A stretch of DNA of 64,000 nt, taken from positions 124,001 to 188,000 of the forward strand of contig CAVSEK010000007.1 in NCBI GenBank assembly GCA_963726975.1. Direction: 5' to 3'. A program made the translations under genes and the position numbers. Below, one piece after another: positions 7,541 to 15,439 of the stretch. Under the pieces are notes generated by a model. That model ran no database searches, was not told the origin of the DNA, and worked only from the letters and a program-made list of their open reading frames with translations. Numbering within the stretch: the first letter of the stretch is position 1; each line of letters starts with the position of its first letter. Origin of the DNA: CAVSEK01 sp963726975 (lineage in GTDB: Bacteria; Actinomycetota; Actinomycetes; Mycobacteriales; SCTD01).

Positions 7541-8935
7541 GCGCCCCCGACGCCGTCCCGCAGCCCGAGCTCGTCCGCGACGGGCTGACCGTCACGGTGC
7601 TGGAGACGCCCGACCTGGGCGACCGCAGCTACGTCGTCGACGACGGCACCTCCGCGCTCGTCGTCGACCCGCAGCGCGACCTCGACCGGGTGCTGGCCGT
7701 GCTGGCCGCCCGCGGGACGACGCTCGTCGGGGTGGCGGAGACGCACGCCCACAACGACTACGTCAGCGGCGGCCTCGAGCTCGCCCGGACGCAGGACGTG
7801 CCCTACCTGGTGCCCTGCGAGGCGGAGGTGGCGTACGAGCGGCTCGAGGTCTGCGACGAGGACGTCCGCGAGCTCGGCGGCCTGCGGGTGCGCACCCTGG
7901 CCACGCCCGGCCACACGCCGCACCACGTCGCCTTCGCGGTCGGGCTCGGCGAGCGCCCCGCGCTGGTCTTCACCGGCGGCTCGATGCTCTTCGGCGCCGT
8001 CGGGCGCACCGACCTCGTCGCCGACTCACCTCACCGAGCAGCTCACCCACGCGCAGTGGGCGTCGGTCCGTCGGCTCGTCGACGAGCTCCCGGGCGACGT
8101 GAGCGTGCTGCCGACCCACGGCTTCGGCAGCTTCTGCTCGGCGACCCCGACCACCGGCACCTCCTCGACCCTGGAGGACCAGCGCACGGCCAACCCGGCG
8201 CTGACCTCGGACGAGGAGTCCTTCGTCGCGGGGCTGCTGGCCGGCTACGACGCCTACCCGGCGTACTACGCGCACATGGGCCCGATCAACCTGGCGGGGC
8301 CGGCGCCGGTCGACCTCACGCCGCCGCAGGAGGTCGACGGCGACGAGCTGCGCCGCCGCGTCGCGGCCGGCGAGTGGGTCGTCGACCTGCGCGCGCGCGA
8401 GGCGTACGCCCGCGGGCACCTGCCCGGCACGTACGCCTTCGAGGGCGCCGGCAACGTCGCGACCTGGCTGGGCTGGCTGCTCCCGTGGGGCGCGCCGGTG
8501 ACGCTGGTCGGCGAGTCGGCCGAGCAGGTCGCCGACGTGCAGCGGGCGCTCGTGCGGATCGGCATCGACCGGCCCGCGGGGCGCGCGACCGCGCCGGTCG
8601 AGCAGCTGGCCGGGCCGGAGGGGCTCGCGCAGTTCCCGCTGCGGACCTTCGCCGACCTGGCCGCCGCCCGCCGGGACGGCGACGTGCACGTCCTCGACGT
8701 GCGGCGCCAGGGCGAGTGGGACGCCGGCCACGTCGAGGGGGCCCAGCACGTGCCGCTGCCCGAGCTCGCGCAGCGCGCCGGCGAGGTGCCGGAGCAGGTC
8801 TGGGTGCACTGCGCGAGCGGCTTCCGGGCCAGCATCGCCGGCTCGGTGCTCGAGCGGGCGGGCCACCGGGTGACCGTGGTGTCCGACGCCTTCGACGCCG
8901 CCGCCGAGGCCGGGCTGCCGGTCGTGACGGACTAG
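7537..8935 (+). CDS. Persulfide dioxygenase-like metallo-beta-lactamase with rhodanese domains (frameshifted once)
   Basis: The N-terminal metallo-hydrolase domain has the iron-site motif ETHAHNDYVSG, then LATPGHTPHHVAF and LVFTGGSMLFGAVGRTDL. Two rhodanese-like domains follow. The first (WVVDLRAREAYARGHLPGTYAFE) has no active Cys seen, and the second (VLDVRRQGEWDAGHVEGAQHVPL) has the loop HCASGFRAS. This is the bacterial ETHE1/CstB-like layout, which oxidises glutathione, CoA or other persulfides to sulfite. One frame change near 8027, between GRTDLV and LTEQLTHAQW, breaks the frame and looks like a sequence indel. GTG 7537 overlaps the rhodanese stop. Confidence 0.85.
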
Positions 8936-9021
8936 AAGGGGACGCCCGCGCGGTGCGCCTCGCGCAGCCGCACGCACCACCCGCCGAGGGAGGCGCAGAC
9001 GCGGTCGAGGAGGCGGCTCAC
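8932..9021 (-). CDS. Very small coupled ORF (29 residues)
   Basis: A 29-codon frame (ending REAHRAGVPF) starts at a GTG that overlaps the stop of the preceding gene in GTGA form. Its own TAG shares bases with the TAG of the convergent dioxygenase gene. The peptide is basic with two Cys and no membrane helix. Coupling and compact packing make it plausible, but its length gives no statistical support. Confidence 0.35.
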   Translation of the reverse strand: MSRLLDRVCASLGGWCVRLREAHRAGVPF

Positions 9022-9503
9022 CCGTCCAGTGTGCCAGGGGTCGCGCGCGCGGGCCACGGGACGGGTGGGCGGCCCGCGATCTGGGCGACGACCTCGCCGA
9101 GGTACCAGTCGCGGTACGCCGCGAGCTCCGGCGGCGTGGCGAGCAGCAGCAGCGACGTCCCCTCCGCGCACCAGGCGTCGGCCTCGACGAGCGCGCCGAG
9201 CAGGGCGGTGCAGGCGGGACCGGCCGAGGCCGGGACCTCGAGCACGACCTCGGTGCTGCGCTCGCCGCGGGCCATCGCCGCGTCGACCTGCGCGTCGCCG
9301 GCCTCGCCGGCCGCGGCGTAGCGCTCGGTGACCTCCTGCACGAGCTCGAGCAGGCGGCGCGGCACCCGCGGCCCGTCCGCCTGCTCGCTGAGCAGCCGGA
9401 ACTCGCGCACCAGCCCGTCGACGTGCGCCTGCAGCCGGTCGTGCAGGTCTAGGGGCAGCGCGCACCAGCGGACCGTCACCGGGTCGTCGGGCCCGCTGCT
9501 CAT
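9018..9503 (-). CDS. Uncharacterised partner of a HATPase regulator
   Basis: A 161-residue helical protein with no family I can name. It overlaps the HATPase gene upstream by ATGA, so the two are co-translated. Its C-terminal pattern (a V-P-A/V core, then two helices ending YRDWYLGEVVAQIAGRPPVPWP) matches the middle region of the fused protein at 22309-23688 (VRDWVCDQVQAQVAGGAPSPWP). This indicates a common domain that works with the HATPase. No catalytic motif is visible. A role as a sensor or adaptor in partner switching is inference. Confidence 0.75.
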   Translation of the reverse strand: MSSGPDDPVTVRWCALPLDLHDRLQAHVDGLVREFRLLSEQADGPRVPRRLLELVQEVTERYAAAGEAGDAQVDAAMARGERSTEVVLEVPASAGPACTALLGALVEADAWCAEGTSLLLLATPPELAAYRDWYLGEVVAQIAGRPPVPWPARATPGTLDG

Positions 9504-9973
9504 GCCGTGCGCCCTCGCGGGGCGAGCTCCTCGAGGTCGTCGAGCACGAGGAACGCGTCGAGGTCGGGCTCGGCGTCGGCGTCGGGCTCCTCGCGGGGCA
9601 GCAGGCACCACACCGTCTTGCCGTCGGCGTCCGGCTCGACGCCCCAGGACCGGGTGAGCGCGCCGACGAGGGCGAGCCCGCGGCCGGTCGTCGCGCTCAG
9701 CCCGTAGTGCCGCGCCCGCGGGACCCGGCGGCTGCCGTCGCGCACCTCGAGCCGCAGCTCGGCGGCGAGCGCGACGTCGCCGGTGAGCTCGAGCCGCACC
9801 GTGAACGTGGTCGCGGCGTGGATGACGGCGTTGGTGGCGAGCTCGGAGAGCACCTGCGCGGCCTCCCACTCCAGCGCCGTCGCGGACCACTCCCGCAGGG
9901 TCTGCACGAGGAACGACCGGGCCCGGCCGACGCTGGCGCTGCTGGCCGGGAGCGTGACCGCGGCCAGGGGCAT
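9500..9973 (-). CDS. HATPase_c ATP-binding protein, RsbW-like anti-sigma/serine kinase type
   Basis: A 157-residue GHKL ATPase domain. The N box is VLSELATNAVIHAATTF, the G1 region is LRLEVRDGSRRVPRARH and the G2 region is TTGRGLALVGALTRSWGV, followed by DGKTVWCLLP. This is the stand-alone domain found in actinobacterial anti-sigma factor kinases such as RsbW/SpoIIAB relatives. The acidic C-terminal tail has no known role. It is encoded directly before the uncharacterised partner. Start ATG 9973. The cognate sigma factor and anti-anti-sigma factor are not in this window. Confidence 0.82.
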   Translation of the reverse strand: MPLAAVTLPASSASVGRARSFLVQTLREWSATALEWEAAQVLSELATNAVIHAATTFTVRLELTGDVALAAELRLEVRDGSRRVPRARHYGLSATTGRGLALVGALTRSWGVEPDADGKTVWCLLPREEPDADAEPDLDAFLVLDDLEELAPRGRTA

Positions 9974-10062
9974 GGCGCACACGATAAGCGGGGTGCCCCG
10001 GCCCCGGAGCCTCGACGCCCTCCGTACGGGTGACGCCGGGCGGGCGGCCGGCCGCCCCTGGG

Positions 10063-11017
10063 CTACCGCGCGGCGAGGGGACCGGCGACGCGCACCTCTC
10101 CGACCGGCCGGCCGCCGCCGAGCACGGGCTCGGTCGCGAGGCGGTCGAGCACCTCGCCGGACGCGCCCAGCCGCCGCAGGCCGGCGACGAGCACCGCGGC
10201 GCGGGCGCGCGAGGTGCCGTCCTCGACCTTGAGGGCGACCGCGCCGCCGTCGGGCAGCGCCGCGGCGTAGACGCCCTCGGCCCCGTCCTTGGCGAGCAGC
10301 CCGGGCAGCCCGGCCATGAGCGTGGTGACGTCGCGCCCGGTGCCGCCGACGAGGTGCGGGTGCGCGCGTACGGCGTCGGCCACCCGGCGCTCGGGCGTGC
10401 CCGGCGCCGCCGTGACCAGCGCGGCGAAGGCCCGGGCCAGGCCGGGCAGGGTCAGCGCGTGCTGCGGGGCGCCGCAGCCGTCGACGGCGACGTGCCGGAC
10501 CGGCTCGCCGGCGAGCCGCTCGATCGTCGCCGCGAGCGCGCGCTGCAGCGGGGAGCCGGGGTCGAGGTAGGTCGCCGGGTCCTGGCCGAGGACGCGGCAG
10601 GTGGCGAGCATCGCGGCGTGCTTGCCGGAGCAGTTCATCTGCAGCCGGGTCGGGCCACCGCCCCCGCGCAGCACCGCGTGCGCCGCCTGCTCGCCGAGCG
10701 GGAGCTGCGCGCGGGCACTGCAGCGCGTCCTCGCCGAGGTCGCCGAGCACCCGCCGGACGACCGCGAGGTGCTCGGGCTCGCCGCTGTGCGAGGCGGCGG
10801 CGAGGGCGAGCTCCTGCTCGTCGGCGGGCTCCCAGCCCAGCGCGAGCAGCCCGACGGCCTGCAGCGGCTTGTTGGCCGAGCGGGGGAAGACCGGCCGCGC
10901 CAGGTCGCCGAGCCCGAGCGCGGTCGAGCCGTCCGGGCCGCAGGGCGACGACCGCGCCGACGTGGGTGCTCTCGACGACCCCGGAGCGGGTGACCTCGGC
11001 GAGCAGGACCGGCAGCG
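10063..11017 (-). CDS. L-asparaginase II family protein (frameshifted)
   Basis: Merged frames give LPVLLAEVTRSGVVESTHVGAVVAL, FPRSANKPLQAVGLLALGW, LAAASHSGEPEHLAVVRRVL, then LQMNCSGKHAAMLATC, VDGCGAPQHALTLPGLARAFA and VGGTGRDVTTLMAGLPGLLAKDGAEGVYAAALPDG. These are the signature segments of the Asparaginase_II family (pfam06089), known from Rhizobium AnsA-type thermolabile enzymes that hydrolyse asparagine. Frame changes occur near 10938 and 10725. No standard start codon is visible right after the RsiG stop, so the start is approximate; it lies directly downstream of that gene on the same strand. Confidence 0.82.
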
Positions 11018-11018
11018 G

Positions 11019-11593
11019 TCAGGACTCCTCCGCCACGGCGCTGAGCAGGGTGTCGACGTCGGCCTCGCCGTCGCGGTAGCGGCGGGTGATCTCGGCGCTG
11101 CACGCGTCCATGACCGTCTGGACCTCGCGGCGCTTGGCCGACAGGACCTGCTCCTCCTGGGCGAGGACGTCGAGGCTGGCGCGCACGGCCTCGTCGTCGC
11201 GGGAGGACGACGTCGGACAGGTCGACGTCGGCCACGAGGCTCTCGACGTAGCGCCGGTGCTGGTCGACCCGGCTCGGCTCGACCGCGGAGTGCCGGCCGA
11301 GGCCGCGGGCGGGGCTGCGCGGCTCGTCGGCGAGGATGCTCGCGAGGTCGGCGACGAGGTCACCCGTGCCGCCCTCGCGACGGGCGAGCTCGGCGCGCAG
11401 CACGTCGACGCGGCCCTGCACCATGCGGCGCAGGTAGGACAGGTCGACCTCCTCCTGCTCGGCCTCCGCCCGCAGCGCGCGGACGTCGGTGAGCGAGGCG
11501 CTCCTGCAGCCCGTCGAGGTAGTCCTCGGCCAGCACCTTGTCGATGCGGCGGCTGCCCCCGCCGGTCGTGCCGGGAGTGCCAGCGTCGGTCAC
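11019..11593 (-). CDS. rsiG: RsiG-type c-di-GMP-dependent anti-sigma factor (frameshifted)
   Basis: The frame begins with GTG 11593 after CGGAGGA. After a disordered N-terminus (IDKVLAEDYLDGLQ) comes an antiparallel helical pair. Both helices carry the c-di-GMP motif E-x3-S-x2-R-x3-Q-x3-D: EVDLSYLRRMVQGRVD at about 11404-11451 and EQVLSAKRREVQTVMD at about 11106-11153. In Streptomyces, RsiG bound to c-di-GMP holds the sporulation/motility-type sigma factor WhiG. Two one-base frame changes (near 11518, one extra G, and near 11210) break the frame. The asparaginase gene follows. Recognition rests on both motifs matching exactly. Confidence 0.85.
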
Positions 11594-11760
11594 GGGTTCC
11601 TCCGGGCGTGCGTACGGGGCGGGGTGCCCGCCCATGGTGTCAGACGCGCCCGTCCCCGCCGGGCAGCACCGCGGGCTCAACGTCGGGGCTCCGGCTGCCG
11701 AGGCTCCGGGAGGAGCGGGCGTCCGGTGCCCGCTGCGGTCGTACGGGCGGGAGGCGCGCG

Positions 11761-13698
11761 GTGCTCAAGGGCGATCTCGCCGTGGACGGCGTCGCGCAGG
11801 TGCTCCGGCAGCTCGGCGACGCCCGCGCGACGGGGTGCCTGCACGTCCTCGGGGCCGACGGCGGGAGCGCGTCGGTGCACCTGCGGGCCGGCGCGGTCTA
11901 CGCCGTGTCGGTGCCGGGGCAGCGCCCGCAGCTCGGGTCGCGGCTGGTGACCTCCGGGGCGCTCGGGCCGGAGGCGCTCGCCGAGGCGCTCGAGGCCCAG
12001 CGCACCGAGCTGCAGGGCTGGCGGCTCGGCGAGCTGCTGGTGCACCTGGGCTACGTCGACCAGCCGGTGGTCGAGGCGTTCGTGCACGAGCAGGTCTGCG
12101 AGCAGGTCACGGACCTGCTGGGCTGGACCGCCGGGACGTGGCGCTTCCGGCTGCACGAGCGCACCCGCGAGGACGTCGCGCCGCCGACCGCGGTCGACGC
12201 GCTGCTCGCCGAGATCGACCAGCGGCGGGCCAGCTGGTGTGACATCACGCGCGTCGTCTCCGGCGCCGACGCCGTCCCCGTGCTCTCGGCCACGGGCGGC
12301 ACCTCCGCGCAGACCACGATCGACGGTGACGCGTGGTCGCTGCTGTGCAAGGTCGACGGCGTGCGGACCGTCGGTGAGCTCGCGTCCGACTGCGGCCTCA
12401 CCGTCTTCGAGGCCGGCTCGGTGGTGCACGGCCTGGTCCTCGCCGGCCTGCTCGACGTCGAGGACCGCCGGCCGGGTGGTGCCGAGGTCGAGACGGTGCT
12501 GGTCGAGGCCCCGCGGGTCGAGACGGTGCTGGTCTCTGGTTCCGCGCCGGTCGACACGGCGCCGCTCGACACTGCGCCGGTCGTCGACGCCGATCCCTTC
12601 GACGACGTGGAGGGCTCGATCTCGCGGGTCTCGCAGGCCCTGTCGGCGCTGCTGGGGCCCTCGCGCGACCTCGACGACCTCTTCACCGCGCGTCAGCGGC
12701 CAGCCCTGCCGCCGAAGGTCCGCGACCCCGAGGAGGCCGAGCGGGAGGCCCGCCGCGCCGAGCGAGCGCACCGCCGCGCCCGCGACGCCGCCGACCTGGC
12801 CGCCGTCCAGGCCGAGGTCGAGGCCGCCCGGCTCGCCGCCGCCCGCTGCGAGGACGACGGGCACGAGGACGACGGGCACCAGGCCGTCGTCGTGGACCTC
12901 GAGAGCCGCCGCGAGGCAGCCCGTCTCGAGGCCGAAGCCGCCGAAGCCGCCGAGGCCGCCGAGGCCGCCGAGGCCGCCGAGGCCGCCGCCGTGCCGGGCC
13001 GCCGAGGCCGAGCGCGTCGCGGCCGCCGAGACGGCCGCGCGCCTCGAGGCCGAGGAGACAGCCCGGCTCGCCGCCGAGGCCGAGCGCGTCGCGGCCGACG
13101 CCGCCGAGGCCGAGCGCGTCGCGGCCGACGCCGCCGAGGCCGAGCGCGTCGCCGCCGAGACGGCCGCGCGCCTCGAGGCCGAGGAGACGCCCGCCTCGCC
13201 GCCGAGGCCGAGCGCGTCGCCGCCGAGACGGCCGCGCGCCTCGAGGCCGAGGAGACAGCCCGGCTCGCCGCCGAGGCCGAGCGCGTCGCCGCCGAGACGG
13301 CCGCGCGCCTCGAGGCCGAGGAGACAGCCCGGCTCGCCGCCGAGGCCGAGCGTGTCGCCGGCGAGGAGGAGCGCCGCCGGACCGAGGCCGAGCTCGCCCG
13401 CACCTCTGCGGACACCGCCGCCTTCAGCTCCGAGCTCAGTGCGGCGGCGAGCACGGCACCGGACGCGGTCCCCCCGCCCGCACGTCCCCTCGTGGACGAG
13501 TCCGAGGTCGAGCCGGAGGACGACGACCCGTACTTCCTCCCCTCCGACACCGACACCGCCGCGCTGCTGCGTGAGCTGTCGAGCCTCGGGTTCGACGACG
13601 AGCCGGTCCCCGCACCGCGCGCACCGTCGTCCGCGCGTCCCGCCCCTGCCGGTGGCGTATCGCCGAAGAAGCGCAAGGGGCTCTTCGGGCGCGGCTGA
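11761..13698 (+). CDS. DUF4388 protein with Ala/Glu heptad-like repeats (two compensating frameshifts)
   Basis: An N-terminal DUF4388 domain (LKGDLAVDGVAQVLRQLGDARATGCLHVLG... GAVYAVSVPGQ) is followed by a winged-helix-like segment (WSLLCKVDGVRTVGELASDCGLT). Then come repeated EAERVAAETAARLEAEETARLAA units (about 12930-13370) that should form a long helix, an acidic region and a basic end (SPKKRKGLFGRG). DUF4388 proteins are often linked to small GTPase or motility systems, but their function is not settled. The frame switches near 12990 and back near 13190; at 13190 one base is missing relative to neighbouring repeat units. Start GTG 11761. Confidence 0.75.
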   Translation: MLKGDLAVDGVAQVLRQLGDARATGCLHVLGADGGSASVHLRAGAVYAVSVPGQRPQLGSRLVTSGALGPEALAEALEAQRTELQGWRLGELLVHLGYVDQPVVEAFVHEQVCEQVTDLLGWTAGTWRFRLHERTREDVAPPTAVDALLAEIDQRRASWCDITRVVSGADAVPVLSATGGTSAQTTIDGDAWSLLCKVDGVRTVGELASDCGLTVFEAGSVVHGLVLAGLLDVEDRRPGGAEVETVLVEAPRVETVLVSGSAPVDTAPLDTAPVVDADPFDDVEGSISRVSQALSALLGPSRDLDDLFTARQRPALPPKVRDPEEAEREARRAERAHRRARDAADLAAVQAEVEAARLAAARCEDDGHEDDGHQAVVVDLESRREAARLEAEAAEAAEAAEAAEAAEAAAVPGRRGRARRGRRDGRAPRGRGDSPARRRGRARRGRRRRGRARRGRRRRGRARRRRDGRAPRGRGDARLAAEAERVAAETAARLEAEETARLAAEAERVAAETAARLEAEETARLAAEAERVAGEEERRRTEAELARTSADTAAFSSELSAAASTAPDAVPPPARPLVDESEVEPEDDDPYFLPSDTDTAALLRELSSLGFDDEPVPAPRAPSSARPAPAGGVSPKKRKGLFGRG

Positions 13699-13712
13699 GC
13701 CGGGAACGGACA

Positions 13713-13964
13713 TCAGGCCCAGCCGTCCGGGGTGAGGGTGCGGCCGTCGCGGAGGCGGACGCGGTGCCCGCCGTCGTGCAGGTCGTGGTGGCAGCGCCGA
13801 CAGAACGGGACCGAGTCGAAGACGCTGGTCTGCCGGCAGCGGGCCCAGGGCTCGGGATGGTGGTAGGCGAGCGGGCTGCCCGGTGGTGGCGTGCAGCCGC
13901 TCGTCGCGCACCGGTTGCCCCACTGCACCTGCACGTCACGCCTCTCGGCGGCGGTCAGGGTGCC
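13713..13964 (-). pseudogene. Remnant of a DUF222/13E12 HNH endonuclease
   Basis: The open frame encodes only the zinc/HNH end of this family (CATSGCTPPPGSPLAYHHPEPWARC, then FCRRCHHDLHDGG). The DUF222 body of about 300 residues is missing and an in-frame TAG stands at 13965-13967. An intact relative lies at 50241-51675. The palindromic repeat array begins 20 bases away, which may mark the break point. Confidence 0.65.
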
Positions 13965-13984
13965 CTATTTCAGAGCCCGGACCC

Positions 13985-14300
13985 GTGGTGATCTCCAGAC
14001 CCCTCTGAGCGTGCGAGATCACCACGCACACCGACGCCCCCCAGCAGCGTGGTGATCTCCAGACCCCTCCGAGCGTGCGAGATCACCACGCACACCGACG
14101 CCCCCCAGCAGCGTGGTGATCTCCGGACCCCTCCCAGCGTGCGAGATCACCACGCACACCGAGGCCCCAGCAGCGTGGTGATCTCCGAGACCCCTCCCAG
14201 CGCACGAGATCACCACGCACCCCGACGCCCCCAGCAGCGTGGTGATCTCCGAGCCAGCGCGCGAGATCACCCACGCGCGCCGGCCGCCCCCCAGCAGCCC
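13985..14300. repeat. Five-copy tandem array of 64-bp palindromic units
   Basis: Copies begin at 13985, 14049, 14113, 14175 and 14239. Each unit has perfect 11-bp arms GTGGTGATCTC and GAGATCACCAC around a 19-base loop, then a linker rich in C (gcacaccgacgccccccagcagc). The last copy is eroded. Each unit could fold as a hairpin in RNA or DNA. There are no unique spacers, so it is not CRISPR. It fills the gap between the HNH remnant and ygfZ. Confidence 0.9.
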
Positions 14301-14304
14301 GACC

Positions 14305-15195
14305 TCAGAAGCGCATGAGCTCCGGCCGCACCCGCCGCTCGGGCACCGCGACGTCCGCCGCCTCCAGCGCCGCCGAGGTCCCGTCGACGTCCAGCACCGC
14401 GCCGTCCGGCACCTGCCGCTTGACCAGCGCCAGCCCGACCGGCCCCAGCTCGTGGTGCCGCACCGCGGTCCCCAGGACGCCGACCGGCCGCCCGTCCAGC
14501 GTCACGGCCGAGCCCGTCGCGGGCAGCGTCGAGTCCGACCCGTCCAGGTGCAGCAGCCCGAGCCGCCGCGGCGGCCGCCCGAGGTTGTCGACCCGCGCCA
14601 CCGTCTCCTGCCCGCGGTAGCAGCCCTTGGCGAGGTGCACCGCCGTCTGCAGCCAGCGCGTCTCGTTGGGGATGGTGCGCTCGTCGGTGTCGACGCCCAG
14701 CCGGGGCCGCTGGTCCTCGACCCGCAGCGCCTCGTACGCCCAGACGCCGGCCAGCGGCGCCTCCAGCCCGTCGAGGGACTCCCGCGGCACGAGCCGCCAG
14801 GACGCGGCCGACGCCACCACCGCCCACGGTCCGTCACCTCGGACCTGCACGCCGAGCAGGAAGCGCATGCGGTCGAGCCAGGCCACCAGCGCCGCCGCCG
14901 TCCCGGGCTCGACGTGCGCGAGCACCGCCGTGCCGTCGTCGACGAGCTGCAGGTGGTGCTCGACGTGCCCGTGCGGCGAGAGCACCAGCGCCTCCGTCGG
15001 CACCCCCGGCGCCAGCGCGTCGAGCTTCTGCGAGGTCAGGCTGTTCAGCCACGACAGCCGGTCGGCGCCGGCGACCCGCACCACCGGGCGGTGCGAGAGG
15101 TCGACGACGGCCTCGCCCGCCGCCAGCCGGCGCTGCTCGCGGTAGGGGTCCCCGTAGTGCGCCGCGACCCCCTCGTCCGGCAGGTCCGCAGCCAC
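14305..15195 (-). CDS. ygfZ: YgfZ/GcvT-like folate-binding protein
   Basis: A tetrahydrofolate-binding protein of the YgfZ/IBA57 family that helps assemble or repair iron-sulfur clusters. The family signature KGCYRGQE is present with its Cys, along with VVDLSHRPVVRVAGADRLSWLNSLTSQ near the N-terminus and the C-terminal GPVGLALVKRQVPDG. GTG 15195 is the first usable in-frame start seen. Family-like residues (SWRSPLLDRPGAV) continue upstream in frame to about 15235 without a start codon, so the true start may lie there behind a sequence error. It is encoded opposite the Nudix gene. Confidence 0.85.
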   Translation of the reverse strand: MAADLPDEGVAAHYGDPYREQRRLAAGEAVVDLSHRPVVRVAGADRLSWLNSLTSQKLDALAPGVPTEALVLSPHGHVEHHLQLVDDGTAVLAHVEPGTAAALVAWLDRMRFLLGVQVRGDGPWAVVASAASWRLVPRESLDGLEAPLAGVWAYEALRVEDQRPRLGVDTDERTIPNETRWLQTAVHLAKGCYRGQETVARVDNLGRPPRRLGLLHLDGSDSTLPATGSAVTLDGRPVGVLGTAVRHHELGPVGLALVKRQVPDGAVLDVDGTSAALEAADVAVPERRVRPELMRF

Positions 15196-15295
15196 CGCTC
15201 CGGGCCGGTCGAGCAGCGGGCTGCGCCAGGAGCTGGTCTCGACGCCATGCCCTGGACAAGGCCCCGGCGACCGGGGGATCGCGGGGCGCGCCACC

Positions 15296-15373
15296 GCGAC
15301 GACTGCCCGCCTCGCGGCACGGCGACGACTGCCCGCCTCGCGGCACGGCGACGACTGCCCGCCTCGCGGCACG
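15296..15373. repeat. Three 26-bp tandem repeats before the Nudix gene
   Basis: The 26-bp unit begins gcgacgactgcccgcctcg and is repeated exactly three times. Diverged copies continue towards 15430 (gcgactgcccacctcgc, gcgacgactgcgag). It occupies the divergent gap between ygfZ and the Nudix gene and may have grown by slippage. Confidence 0.85.
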
Positions 15374-15439
15374 GCGAGGAACTGCTCACCAGCTCGGCGA
15401 CTGCCCACCTCGCAACGCGACGACTGCGAGACTGGGCGC

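Noticed and set aside
5683..9321. A 1212-codon open frame on the + strand
   Set aside because: Only the part after 7537 is real (the dioxygenase). The rest is opposite-strand read-through of the PAS/PP2C, repressor and exporter genes, with Arg/Pro-rich nonsense translation.
13985..14300. CRISPR array
   Set aside because: Units are the same along their whole 64 bp with no unique spacers, and no cas genes are near.
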